From Amanita rubescens (taxonomy: Eukaryota > Basidiomycota > Agaricomycetes > Agaricales > Amanitaceae), in NCBI GenBank assembly GCA_015039365.1, contig WION01000002.1:1364001-1428000 (forward strand): 64,000 bases of DNA, read 5' to 3'. The position numbers were made by a program, and so were the translations under genes. The notes below the pieces were generated by a model. That model saw nothing but the letters and a program-made list of their open reading frames with translations. It searched no databases and was not told the origin of the DNA. Within the stretch, counting starts at the first letter, position 1, and each line of letters begins with the position of its first letter. Below are positions 10,885 through 22,056 of the stretch, piece by piece.

Positions 10885-12646
10885 CTACATAGCGTAACCT
10901 CCATATGCCCCATTATCATACCCTCTGCCAGACGAAGAGTAATATGTCGTCGGTTGGCTTGGATATACGTCTGGACGATATGTGCCACTACGTTGGAGAT
11001 CGCGTTGTGTTCCATTGTCATCGTGTCCGTTAGATGGCTGAATTGGCATGGGCGATCTGCGTTGTGCATCAAGAACATGTCCAGCATGTGCCTGATACAT
11101 ATCGCCCCTCCCTGTTTGGCCATTCCAATTGCCGTAGGTAGAGGGTTGATACTGCTGATTAATAGGACTAGGGGAACGGGCAAACGGTGCCGCGGAACTT
11201 GCAAGATGAGCGTTTTCGATTTCGTCATCATACATTGGTTGGCCATACGGCGGATCCTCTAGTGTCGCAGCAGACGGATTATAAGGGTATTGGCCAGGAT
11301 AAGGGAGGTACGAGGGCATAGGGGGTAGATAGTCATCCCGGCTGTAGTAGGAAGGAGCGCTTGGATCGATTGAGGCAACTTCAGTAGGCTCGTCGTCAAT
11401 GGAGAGATTGGGCAATGTTGGTTGCGGAAGGGGTTTTGCTATCAACTCCCCCTTCTTATTCTTCAAATGAGAATAGTCTCCCATAGCCTCTTTCTTCGCG
11501 AGACGGGCAGCATCCGCAAGTCGTTGCTTCTGTCGACGTTTGATCACATCGCTGATGCGCTATTGTCATGTCAATAATAGGACGGGCCGAGTGACAGCAT
11601 AGCTCACGTACCTTATCGACTTTATGGCAGCAGTATTCTTTCAAGTTGCCTTGGATATGAAACAGAAGGGGTACATAACAAATTGCAGCCACAATTAGAA
11701 TTAAGAGGGAAACGATGAAAACAGTCAGCGTGAACAATGTGGTAACCAGTAGGGCGGAAGTGGATAAACTGTTTCCTGTGAAATACTTTGAAACGTCATA
11801 CCAGTGACCTTGGTCTCTTTTGACAAGGTATAATGCATAGACCGTGAATCCGTTTATAGTCTGACGTGGACCATCAGAAAGAATGAGTCGCTTCCAATCT
11901 TGTAAAACGGAGTTAGATTATGAAACGATCCCAGGAACGGCACCGCCTACTCTTGAATGTGAAGAAGACGAAGAAAGCAAAATCATCACTGGTCTTCGCG
12001 GAATCTTTGATATGGTCGAAAAAGCAAAAGTGATCATAGGAACCTTTGAATCGAAAAAATTAGTCGTCAATGAGGATAGATAGCAACCACATACGAAGGG
12101 AATAGTATTTGTTCGCCATGAGATTGGTGAAGGCGAAAGAAATGTCACGACTTGCAATAATCTTTTTCGCTTTATGTGCTTCATAAGCCAGCTGTACAGG
12201 GATAAGCGCGGTCGGGGATGGAAACAGTACCAGCATACCAAGAGGAAGCCGAATAAGATACAAGCGGAAAAAATCCACTTTGCTGTGGCGAAGTCGACAA
12301 AAACGCAACCCGTTATTTTTTGGCACTTCTGGTAGATTTGGTTACTCCATTCGGTGGTGGTTAACATGGTTATGGCGGTAAAGATGTCGGAAAGATAGAC
12401 AAGGAACGACTTGAGGACGACGGCGTACAAAAAGAGATACCTAGACTATCAGTTAAAACAGTTCTTTACGGGCATACGCGAGGCAATACTTTATTCGCAT
12501 GAAAAACCCATTGTCTGTAAACTCCCTTGTATCGATGAAGTCAAACTTGAAATCGACGTCAGCCAAAAGCGCGGGTAGATAACCATGGTAGCAACCTTGT
12601 GGTCAGGGACTTCTTCACGCTTCCATTTAGCACCGCCGCAACACAT
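10885..12646 (-). CDS. Fungal low-affinity K+ channel, KCH family (Kch1/Prm6-like)
   Basis: KCH proteins are fungal plasma-membrane K+ importers linked to Ca2+ influx during stress and mating. The short first exon gives MCCGGAKWKREEVPDHK; the intron then leads to FDFIDTREFTDNGFFMR, the conserved KCH entry. Membrane segments follow (YLFLYAVVLKSFLVYLSDIF, then LTVFIVSLLILIVAAICYVP), then the signature FHIQGNLKEYCCHKVDK. After this comes a cytosolic tail of about 200 residues. It opens with a basic helix (KRRQKQRLADAARLAKKEA) and continues as low-complexity Tyr/Pro/Ser sequence to GYAM. I chose the ATG at 12644-12646 because it opens the conserved Cys-Cys-Gly-Gly start. The stop is at 10885. It is divergent from DRG1 across 172 bp. 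Confidence 0.88.
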
Positions 12647-12818
12647 GAGTGATTGAAAAGAATGACTAGAGAAGGATGGAACCAGCCGGTCGCATAAACG
12701 AGTGGAATGTTGGGCGGCACCAAAGGAGGGTGACTGTTGCTTGTTGTGCGGAGTCTATTATGCGAACAAGTTGCCTCATTCACGCCGGCATTTGCCGTGT
12801 AATACTCGCTAAAAAACA

Positions 12819-14627
12819 ATGACGACTGTACAAAAGATAAAAGTACGCTCACAATATTGTCTACCTTGATATCACTCAAATCGCACAGGAAATCGAAGAT
12901 GAAATGGTTTGTTCTCTCTCTGTGCCACGTCATGTCCAACTCATATTATCTTGTAGGCCAGGAGTATGTTGTCACAGATTACAAGCCATATCTCCAATTT
13001 ACACGTTCCCAGCTCAAAAGAACAAGGCCACGAGTTATCATCTTGGACAGCTCAAGGCAAAGCTCGCGAAGCTAAAGCGTGAACTTATCAGCGGGCCTGG
13101 TGGCGGCGGCGGAGGTGGAGGTGGTATCGGCTTTGATGTTGCAAGGCAAGTCCCGACTAGTACGATAATCGTGGTGATCTTGTTCACCGTTTTGCAGGAC
13201 TGGGATAGCGTCCGTAGGATTCGTCGGTTTCCCTTCAGTGGGAAAGGTGCGGATGAATTGCCGTACATTGTCTGACCATACTCAACCAAATCAGTCAACT
13301 TTGATGTCAAAACTCACGGGGACACATTCAGAAGTTTCAGAAATTGACTTTACGACCCTCACTACCGTTCCTGGAACCGTGAAAGTTCATGGTGCACCCA
13401 TTCAAATTCTAGATTTACGTGAGTAATATTAATTTACTGTGCCTGGCACAGCTTATTGCCATGCCAGCTGGAATTATTGAGGGTGCGAATGATGGGAGAG
13501 GTAGAGGCAGACAAGGTATGTCAATCTCACACTTTATCGGCGGAGAAATAGCAACTCTGATGTAATTGACAAGTCATTGCCGGTATGGGTGCCTAGTCGA
13601 AGTTCGACGGTTCAGTACGAAACTGAAGTCCCTCCAAATCAGTCGCGCGCACGTGCAATCTTATATTCATCGTGCTAGACGTTCTGAAGCCTCTTGGTGA
13701 CAAGAAAGTCATCGAATCTGAGCTGGAAGGTTTTGGTATCCGACTAAATAAGAAGCCGCCAGCGATTACCGTCCGCAGGAAGGATAAAGGTGGCATTGCC
13801 ATCACGAACACTGTTCCACTCACAAGCATCGACCAAGACGAGATCAGAGCAGTCCTCAGTGAATACAAAATTAGCAATGCAGATGTCGCTATTCGGCAAC
13901 CAAATGCCACCGCTGATGACCTCGTTGATGTCGTTGAGGGAAACAGGTGAGCACGCATCTCTGACCATTACCGCGTGCTCTAATTCTGGTAGAGTGTACA
14001 TACCTGCGTTATATGTGAGTAAATGAGATAGAAACTGATGAACCATGATCTGACTTGTTTGGTTAGGTCTTGAATAAGGTAAATGCAAACTGATGATGTA
14101 TATCCGAGTCTGAAATATGGCAGATCGATGCTATATCCATCGAAGAATTGGATTTGCTGTGAGTCAAGCGTATGGAAGATTCGCATCGCATTCTTACAGC
14201 GAACCAGATACAAAATTCCCAATTCTGTCCCTATTTCTTCCAAGGAATGGCTCAACGTGGATGAATTGGTTCAAATGATGTGGGAGACACTTGATCTCGT
14301 GCGTGTGTATACCAAGCCACGGGGGCTTCCGCCAGACTACGATGCACCTGTTGTACTCCGCCGAGGGAAATGCACAATAGAAGACTTCTGCAATGCGATT
14401 CATAAGGAAATCACCAAACAGATGAAATAGTCAGTTTATTCAGTTCTGGTCCACACACATCTGACTTTAAACAGTGCCATTGTCTGGGGTACCAGCGCAA
14501 AGCACTCGCGCGGGCAGAAAGTTGGTTTAGACCACGTTTTAGAGGACGAAGATGGCAAGTCGTTTGTTACATGAGCTGACGCCCTGATATTAATACCTGT
14601 GTAGTTGTCCACATTGCCAAAAAATAA
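12819..14627 (+). CDS. RBG1: Developmentally regulated GTP-binding protein 1 (Drg1/Rbg1)
   Basis: DRG1/Rbg1 is a translation-associated GTPase that relieves ribosome stalling. After the MTTVQKIK start come [20 protein letters not shown], a Gly run, then the G1 loop GFPSVGKST, G3 [18 protein letters not shown] and G4 NKID. The C-terminal TGS region includes [18 protein letters not shown], and the end is VVHIAKK. The VRRKDKGGI insert favours Drg1 over Drg2. Exon structure is extreme: exons of 18 nt (12889-12906), 7 nt (12957-12963), 9 nt (13574-13582), 22 nt (13993-14014) and 12 nt (14067-14078). Two introns are GC-AG (13146-13197 and 14555-14604, both donors GCAAGT). All joins preserve the conserved protein. 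The stop TAA at 14625-14627 lies 26 bp from the convergent ALG8 stop. Confidence 0.96.
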
Positions 14628-14653
14628 GATTCTACTGGCGTTTAAGCACTCCA

Positions 14654-16866
14654 TCATTTGATTTCGCTAAGCCGTCCCTGATAGGATATGTCCTCGTATA
14701 AGTAAATAAATATCAACCTGATATATGCCCAAAGCAGGCCAATGGCACAATAAACACTCGTAGCCATGAGAGGCAGGAATTCCATGGAGGTTGCGCTTGG
14801 CTTGTCAGTATCTGTTGCGAGGGCCCAAATCGGGAATAATTCCACAAAGAGCAGAAGTGCAGGAAAACCCGCCAGGTAGAGCTTTTCTACGAAATCCAAA
14901 ACCACAAGGGCAGGAGTTCTGGGAAATCTGTTGCGATATAAGCACTATTACAACAGATCTTTCATAAACTTACTCGTAGACACGTTTACACAGGGAGATG
15001 TAAACGAAACCTATCCAAACAGTGGAATAAATCATTTCGACAATCGACTCTACCGAAATAAAAATCAGTGACCGCTACATTATAGGCAAAGGAGACTCAC
15101 CAGAAGGTGTGAACAGTAAGGGAAACAAAGAAACCACTCCAGCGACACTTGCGATTATGAAGGTTCGAAAGTATGCATGACGCTCGGCCGCGAGAAGACT
15201 TGGGGACGGTGGTAAGTACTTCATATGGCTACAGTTACCTGGAAGACAAACCTAAGCGGGACCAAGACAAGTAGTATAGCCTTTTCGTGCACATGCCAGC
15301 CAAACAAAAACGAGGTATAGCCACATAAAGTTAACGTTGTTAGAAAAGATTTGTATGTTGGAGTCATCCATAGTTTGGCAAGGCAGATCTAGTACCGATG
15401 GTAAGATTAGATTGCATATCCATCGTATAGATGATAGACTATCCCACCGATTGGAAAAAAATGGTAACAATGAATGTGTGGATAGGCTTGATGTTGGGCA
15501 AAACTGCGAAAACAGTGTCGCCAACTAGGCCTCTAGAGGTAGATGCGATGCCGGAGACATTCAAGGAAATATTCCACCCCATGCGCTTTACACCTGTAAG
15601 AATGTTAGGATGGCCTTTGCGAATATCATGCACTCACATTGCAAAAGCACACGGTCAGCGGTCGTGACCAATGCCCAAACATTAGGAGCCCAATAAGCAT
15701 GATTCAAGCCTCGAGTAAAAGGGAAGAGGCGTGATAGGAGCTGTGGCAATTGACCCATCAAAATAAAAGGACCCAGAGAGATCCCGAAAATGGCTATGAC
15801 AACGTTAGCCAGTGATAGAAAGTTCTTGACATGCAGTCGTCCTGATGGTGTCATACAGTAGGACCGCAGGAGATAAATAAAGTATGCAGGCTGCATACAA
15901 GTAAGAGGGAATATCTGTGAAGCGTCGACAGATGACCTACAGCAAGATACATATAGATATGTTTGAATTGGAGCAACGTAGCAAACAAGGCGCCGCTGGC
16001 TAACTTGTTTCCCTGTAGGAAGGATGAGGCAGTGAATACATGAAATTGCAAATGTACACACACATTGCGGGCCATGAGAATAGACCATAGTAATATCCCG
16101 AACAGAAACCCATTGTATTGGAAATGAATATGATCGACGATAAGAAAACCGGGATGCAGAAATATAGAGGCCGAGATAATCTTCTGCGTGGAAGAGTCGG
16201 TCGATCCACGAATGAAGCTTGTCATCCCTCAGTTAACCCTTCAACGCACATGTAGATTTCTTTATTTACCGGAGTACTGCCATTCCTAGGACCAACTCGC
16301 TTATGATAACTGTTGTGCGTTGATATGCAATGACAGACCACGAGTCGTATTTGAGATTATGCAGGTCCACGATTTTAGGGTCCAGTATGGCGGCAACCGC
16401 CGAAAGCAGTTTCTCGAAATATGCAAAGAATGGTGGATAGTCCAACGCTGCGAAGAATTATGGTCAACTTCTGACAGGACAATGTGAACCCACTCCATTC
16501 AGAAGTTGTCTAACCCACGTTATTTCAAACAAGAACCTCAGCACAAGGTAGCACTAACTCACGTCAAAATACCACTTTGATATTGGAAGGGAATGTGTAA
16601 TTGCGAGCCAGTTTCTGTGCACTTCGAAATCCGTAGAACGACTGGAGTGCCCGATTAACGTCGAATCTTCATTATGTTATAGAAACTCACTAAGACGGGT
16701 ATAATAACAGTTTCAGCGTTGTCGCGAAGAAAAATATGTCCCATTCGGAAGGTTCGATATCCCATTGAAGCCATGTCCAAGACGACACTCTGTCCGTGCT
16801 GCCTCCCAGCGAGTCGTCCGCGTCTGGTAATGAATGCGCTGGCCTTGAATCGGCCTTGGATGACAT
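14654..16866 (-). CDS. ALG8: Dolichyl-P-Glc:Glc1Man9GlcNAc2-PP-dolichol alpha-1,3-glucosyltransferase
   Basis: Alg8 adds the second glucose to the lipid-linked oligosaccharide on the ER lumenal side. It is polytopic. Diagnostic segments match Alg8 in order: [100 protein letters not shown] and, near the end, [15 protein letters not shown]. The HFQYNG motif is typical of the ALG6/ALG8 family. Reading back through the first intron (donor GTGAGT after YPSY) gives an N-terminus [18 protein letters not shown], with the ATG at 16864-16866. The stop is at 14654. Many introns of about 50 nt interrupt it. It is divergent from VMA21 (83 bp between starts) and convergent with DRG1 (26 bp). Confidence 0.94.
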
Positions 16867-16887
16867 GTCGTTTGGAAGTCAGGGTTC

Positions 16888-16895
16888 GTCACGTG
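16888..16895. promoter_or_regulatory. E-box GTCACGTG between ALG8 and VMA21
   Basis: GTCACGTG lies in the 83-bp gap between the divergent ALG8 and VMA21 start codons. It is one of five identical octamers found in promoter gaps of this window. The core CACGTG is the site of bHLH factors such as Cbf1; the factor used here is not known. Confidence 0.5.
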
Positions 16896-16949
16896 GCGTA
16901 CCAAGTTCAGTGTCTTAGTCTACAGTTTAACTCCACGCGTCCATTTGAC

Positions 16950-17331
16950 ATGACCGAACAGAGCGCTCCAGCAGAGCTGACAACACAGGCGGCCAATGCG
17001 TAAGACAGAATATCCATTGTTACTACGAGACTGGACTAATGACGTTTCAGAAGCGTGCTAATCAAGCTGTTCGTTTTCACCGTGTGTCTAGGAATGGTGC
17101 CAGTCGTGTCCTACTTTGCGTCTCTGAAATACATTTGGAACGGTATTGCAATCTATTCAATGTATTCTGGGTCTCATGCGTGTCCTAGGAAACTCAACAT
17201 ATGCAGCAATTACGTCCGTAGCAGCAGCAAACATAGTCCTCGTTCTGTACATTATTTTCTCCATTATAGAAGACCGGCAAGACAAAATAACTACACCACA
17301 AACCCGACCGGAAACAAAAAAGGAAAGATAA
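16950..17331 (+). CDS. VMA21: V-ATPase assembly integral membrane protein Vma21
   Basis: Vma21 is an ER-resident chaperone that assembles the V-ATPase Vo sector. Spliced over GT-AG introns 17000-17050 and 17143-17188, the protein is about 95 residues, the family size. It has two membrane hairpins (VLIKLFVFTVCLGMVPVVSY and TSVAAANIVLVLYIIFSII) joined by FASLKYIWNGNSTYAAI, the conserved loop. The C-terminus ends KKER, a dilysine (KKXX) ER-retrieval signal equivalent to that of the yeast protein. The start ATG is at 16950 and the stop TAA at 17329-17331. It is divergent from ALG8, another ER membrane protein gene. Confidence 0.94.
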
Positions 17332-17524
17332 TACATCGATGCTCGTAGGCGCGTGGTATATAACATAGTTAACGTACATGTTGCGAAATGAATGCCCTTG
17401 TGCGCAATGAAGCTAGAATAATCTCAACAACTACTATGGCCGGCGTAAATTACATGATCTAGACTATTGTACAAAATATGCAATGTGTGATGGACTAGCT
17501 GCGACTAAGATGAAGAACAAATAT

Positions 17525-18976
17525 CTAGAAATCCTCGTCGAGGGCGCTATCAAATGGAGTCAGCCTTGAACTTGTAAATCAAGAGTAAACTTACAATAGC
17601 TTCGAAGGTTGCGAGGAAGGTTCATTGGCAACAGTTGAAACATTGACATTCGCCTTCTGATAATCTGAGACCCGCTTCTCAAAGAAGTTCGTCTTGCCTT
17701 GCAGCGAAATCATATCCATAAAGTCGAAGGGGTTCGTTGCATTGTAGACCTTCTCGTTGCCCAAAGCAACAAGCAGACGGTCCGCCACGAATTCAATATA
17801 CTGACACATCAGCTTCGCATTCATTCCAATCAATTTCACAGGAAGAGCGTCTAGTGTCACTAGTCAGTATACGTTGCTACCAATATCGTGCAAGCGGAAC
17901 AAACCTGTCAGGAATTCCTGTTCAATTTCGACGGCTTCCGTAATGACCGTCTTAACAACTTCAGGATGAGGACGACGTTTCATGTGACTGAACAACAAGC
18001 AGGCAAAATCAGTATGCATGCCCTCGTCGCGAGAAATGAGTTCATTGGAGAACGTAAGGCCAGGCATCAATCCCCTCTTCTTAAGCCAGAAGATAGACGC
18101 GAAGGAACCGGAGAAGAAAATGCCTTCCACTGCGGCGAAAGCTACCAGACGTTCGGCGAACGTAGACTTCGTGTCAGAGATCCATCGCAGAGCCCAATCG
18201 GCTTTCTTCTTGATGCACGGTATGGTATCGACGGCGTCGAAAAGGTATTCGCGTTGACGTGGATCCTTAATGTAGGTATCAATTAGGAGGGAGTAAGTTT
18301 CGGAGTGGATGTTTTCCATCATGATTTGGAAGCCATAGAAACAGCGGGCCTCGGCAACTTGAACTTCGTTCGAGAATCGCTCTACCAGGTTCTCATTCAC
18401 AATGCCATCTGACGCGGCGAAGAACGCCAGGACATGTGAAATAAAATGACGTTCGTTGTCATTGAGGCGATTCGTCCAGTCGTGGAGGTCCTTAGATAGA
18501 TCCATCTCTTCCGCGGTCCAAAAAGAAGCCTCAGCCTTCTTGTACATCTGCCATATCTACAACAACTGCGTCGGTAATTGCATGGAGATAGTAGACTGCG
18601 CTTACCTCGTGATATTGGATAGGGAACAACACGAATCGACGCTTAGACTCCTTGAGTAAAGGCTCTGCACCTGGATTGGGCCTGAGATTACACTCGGAAG
18701 GGATCGTAGTAGGACATACTCTCGGGCAGGTCGACGTCGCCGACAAATTTCTTCCTCAGCTCACTTAACCTGTCATGTGTTTCCTCGTCTTCAGTAATAC
18801 TCTTTGGTGATTCAGGTAAGCGTTCATCATCAATGACTTTGACTGCTTTTTTAAGTGGTGAATCAAGCGAGAAGCTCTCCAAAGCAGCGGCCGCCTGAAC
18901 ACATTTTCATTAGAACAAATGGGAACCACCAAAACGCATAACGTCCAACCTTTTTGCTGGGTGTAATAGCTGCCAT
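17525..18976 (-). CDS. RNR2: Ribonucleotide reductase small subunit (R2), copy A
   Basis: R2 carries the diiron-tyrosyl radical for dNTP synthesis. Metal ligands and radical Tyr are all present: Asp in [12 protein letters not shown], Glu/His and Tyr in [15 protein letters not shown], Glu in [11 protein letters not shown], and Glu/His in [12 protein letters not shown]. The tail ends F-A-L-D-E-D-F, the large-subunit docking motif, reached over a 48-nt last intron. The N-terminus (MAAITPSKK, first intron, then [16 protein letters not shown]) is a normal R2 extension of about 75 residues before the [10 protein letters not shown] region. Introns interrupt after QYHE, after the LTG codons and within the final Phe codon. 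The start is 18974-18976 and the stop 17525. A paralog lies head to head with a shared promoter containing three ACGCGT boxes. Confidence 0.97.
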
Positions 18977-19060
18977 TGAGGGAAGTATTTATGAAGTACG
19001 AAGAACTCAGTCAAGATGGGGGATTGGTTAGACGAGCCTTTTTAAATGTTGAACTGAAAA

Positions 19061-19145
19061 ACGCGTGTGGTTCTGTTTTGCCAAAGGTACATCAACCAGC
19101 ACGCGTTATTTGTGGTTGTTGACGTGACTCATTAACGAGACGCGT
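19061..19145. promoter_or_regulatory. Three MluI cell-cycle boxes in the shared RNR2 promoter
   Basis: ACGCGT occurs at 19061-19066, 19101-19106 and 19140-19145, in the 290-bp gap between the two divergent R2 start codons. Spacings are 40 and 39 bp. ACGCGT is the MBF (Mbp1-Swi6) box that drives G1/S transcription of RNR genes in ascomycete yeasts. Regulation of both copies here by MBF is inference from the motif. Confidence 0.75.
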
Positions 19146-19266
19146 TCATGACTAATCTTCATTCCGTCTGACTTGACTAACCCAGTCAGACGTTGATATG
19201 TAATGGTCTGTGAGCCTCAGGTTTTATCCGTCAAATGAGAGTCATATTGTGTTTCCCTAGATAAAA

Positions 19267-20543
19267 ATGAAACGGCTAGAGTGCGCTGCGGAACACCAGG
19301 ACAGTCTAGCGTCCCTCCAGCGACGCTTCGTCGGAGATGTTACGCTACCAGAAAGTATGAGAATTGCTCCCCAAGAGAGATATTTATTCATCCGTATTCT
19401 AGGCGAGGAGCCACTGCTCAAAGAGTCCAGCCAGCGCCTTGTTCTGTTCCCGATTCGATATAACGAAGTATGCAAAAAATTTCCTTCATCCGTTCCGCTG
19501 ACCCCTTTAGCAGATTTGGCATCTGTATAAGAAAGCCCAGGGATCCTTTTGGACTGCCGAAGAAATTGACCTCTCGCGCGACCTTCTAGATTGGTCTGAA
19601 CGGTTAAATGTCGATGAGCGCTTTTTCATCTCCCGGGTTCTGGCCTTTTTTGTAGCATCGGACGGTGTCGTCAATGAAAATTTGGTGGAACGATTCTCTT
19701 CTGAAGTCCAAGTAGCCGAAGCACGGTGTTTCTACGGATTCCAAATCATGATGGAGAATGTCCACTCGGAGACTTACTCTCTCCTAATTGACACCTATAT
19801 CAGGGATCCTCAAGAAAAGCAATACTTGCTGAATGCCATGGAAACTATACCATGTATCAAACAAAAGGCTGACTGGGCCCTCCGATGGATATCCGACAAG
19901 GAGTCTTCGTTTGCGGAGAGACTGGTAGCATTCGCTGCTGTTGAAGGAATCTTCTTCTCTGGATCATTTGCATCGATTTTCTGGATAAAGAAGAGAGGTC
20001 TGATGCCTGGGTTGACCTATTCCAATGAGTTGATCAGCCGAGACGAGGGCCTGCACACCGATTTTGCCTGTCTGCTATTTGCTCATCTTAGACGCAGACC
20101 TCATCCTGACGCAGTGCTACGAATAATAAAGGAGGCTGTTAGCATAGAGCAACAGTTTTTGACTGGTTTGTTCATCTAATCGACGTCAACTATTGGTAGG
20201 CTTATATGAATCATCTAGAATCACTTCCCGTTGATTTAATTGGGATGAACTCAAAGCTCATGTCTCAATACATAGAGTTTGTTGCCGACAGACTACTGCT
20301 TTCGCTAGGGAACGGGAAACACTATCACTCGAGTAATCCGTTCGACTTCATGGATTTGATCTCTTTACAAGGAAAGACCAACTTCTTTGAGAAGCGTGTT
20401 TCTGAATACGCACTGGCTACGTATGCACAGTCAACTGGAATTCACAGCTCAATCACACCCCCACGAGTATTGTGCGTTTTAAACCTTGCTTACTGATCTA
20501 AGGGACTGACTGTAGATATAGCAGCACGACTGAAGATTTCTGA
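19267..20543 (+). CDS. Ribonucleotide reductase small subunit (R2), copy B
   Basis: This paralog of copy A also keeps every ligand and the radical Tyr: [36 protein letters not shown] and [12 protein letters not shown]. Three introns sit at the same residues and phases as in copy A (after RYNE, after LTG, and inside the final Phe codon), so it arose by DNA duplication. The N-terminus is short: [13 protein letters not shown] leads straight into [12 protein letters not shown], without the extension of about 55 residues seen in copy A. The last intron (donor GTGCGT at 20472, acceptor ending 20521) gives a tail F-S-T-T-E-D-F, close to the docking consensus but with the central Leu-Asp changed. The start ATG is at 19267 and the stop TGA at 20541-20543. 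It could be a second R2 with a special role (repair, stationary phase). Confidence 0.94.
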
Positions 20544-21071
20544 TTTATAGAACTATAGAAAGAAGTGACTTCAATAAAGTTTTTTTTAATGTTAACCAAT
20601 TACAATCGCTACTCTCAATGTTAACGTATAATTCCCAAAGCGAGTCTCTCGTGCCCATCTCTCGCCTGGCATGTAACTGCATTCTACTGCATGTCCGTGG
20701 AAGCGAGTCTCGCTAATGTTGATATCGTCCGTGACGCGTGACGCGAGTGAGAGTTCGACTTCATAAAATCGGAGCCACAGCATGTTCTGCCTTCATCGTC
20801 CACCTAGCAATAAGTGAAATGTCGGCGACGGATACACAGTGAGCCTCCGTGCACGTAGAAAGGGTATTCACGCTCATTTCCACCCAGCTTGTCTCCCTTT
20901 GTATTCCCGCACTTGGAAGGCGAAATGAAGGACTGAATAGTTGCACTCGGTTACCTCATCGACGACAATTTCGTGCAAAGTTCTTCCTGAATCGGGTATG
21001 CAGTAAAGGACTGGATGATGACATAGCATCGAAAGGCCCCTTCAAGCGATATGTGAAAGCGTCTACTGACA
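20544..21071. other. Intergenic region, left margin of the accessory island
   Basis: I see no recognisable gene here. Short reading frames on both strands have no family signature. Near 20734-20750 there is a short tandem CGTGACGCGTGACGCG. The stretch ends where the inverted-repeat arm begins. Confidence 0.4.
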
Positions 21072-21752
21072 CTACACACAACTGCATCCTATATGTGTCG
21101 CGGTAATTGAGAAATACTACAATTTCTACAGAGCCTGTGACTCGTGCTGCGAGAGTCAAACAACCTTTTGATCCCAGGTGGTGGATAAGCTAGTGACGAG
21201 AACGCGATGGGAGAAAATTCAAAAATTGTGCATTGTGGTGAGTCCAGGCACGGCTGAGGATGGACCACTTGCACAGCAACTAAGGAAGGCCAACTCGCCT
21301 CTTTCATCGCGCCCAAAGAAGATGCTCCTTCATGATGATTCCAATTCATCTGGACTACAAGCTTTTCGAGAGGGATCCGGATCCTCGATCCCCCGTTCCC
21401 AAAGAAAGGATCGCTTTGACAAGTAAGGCGCTGGTGGATATCTCCGTGAGGCATGCCACCTCCAGAACACGCAAGTCGGGCGGCCAAAATTCAAACTTTG
21501 CAATTGCCTCGATCATAGAGCAGACGTTCCCCACCGGCACGCCAATGAAGGATAAATTGTCCAGGTGAGTAAATATATCCATAAAGGAAAACAGCGTCCG
21601 ACGAAAACATCTTTCGAGCGTCAATTGGCGGATATGGCGACAGGAGGGTTGAACAAATGGTAGAAAACCTTGATCACAACGACTGAATTCGTGGTAACCG
21701 TCTTCCACATGGAGGTATTTCAGCACGGGTGCGTCAATCCATGAAAGGAAGC
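21072..21752 (-). repeat. Inverted repeat, left arm (F-box/LRR-type fragment)
   Basis: The reverse complement of this segment matches 24504-25187 almost base for base. By eye I count about a dozen mismatches in the first 260 bases from the FLSWIDAPVL end. Homology starts abruptly at the CTTCCTTTCATGG end and stops near TGTGTGTAGTGT. The left arm has 12 extra bases (CCGCGACACATA) in the tail. The arms are inverted and enclose about 2.75 kb with the HNH and F-box genes. Confidence 0.88.
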
Positions 21753-21819
21753 CGGAGGTGACTATGATTGGGATACTCATTGCCAAACATACGGTTATGA
21801 TCGTCGCACCAAACTTCAA
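21089..21819 (-). pseudogene. F-box/LRR-type protein fragment, frameshifted copy
   Basis: The conceptual protein starts within MKFGATIITVCL and reads SWIDAPVLKYLHVEDGYHEF, then SCRHIRQLTLERC, FTHLDNLSFIGVPVG and WPPDLRVLEVACL. This spacing of short hydrophobic strand motifs is typical of the LRR-like C-terminal half of agaricomycete F-box proteins. The F-box itself is absent. The frame breaks near 21395: the upstream part ends SLGTGDRGSGSLSKSL, while the homologous continuation (NGGSRIRIPLEKL to STSHRLC) lies in another frame. The inverted copy at 24504-25165 reads through this point. I therefore call it a pseudogene copy. Confidence 0.7.
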
Positions 21820-22056
21820 CTCCCAGTTTCCAAGGATAACTGGATGAGACGTGCGGTGCGGTCAAAAGACTTGGAGTTACTGTGGCTTCGCGCAATCAAG
21901 GCGATTCAGTGTTCACGTCTATGATCGCGATTTCGTTTGCTGAACAAATAGACATCAACACCATAGACAGAGGCTGCTCCGATCTTGTTCCATGCCTCCA
22001 CGCAAGGTACAACCCTGTATGTTACCTTGTACAATAAATTCACTTGCACGGGCACC

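Noticed and set aside
10789..11262. Long plus-strand reading frame over the KCH gene
   Set aside because: Antisense shadow of the KCH C-terminal tail; no family signature or start context.
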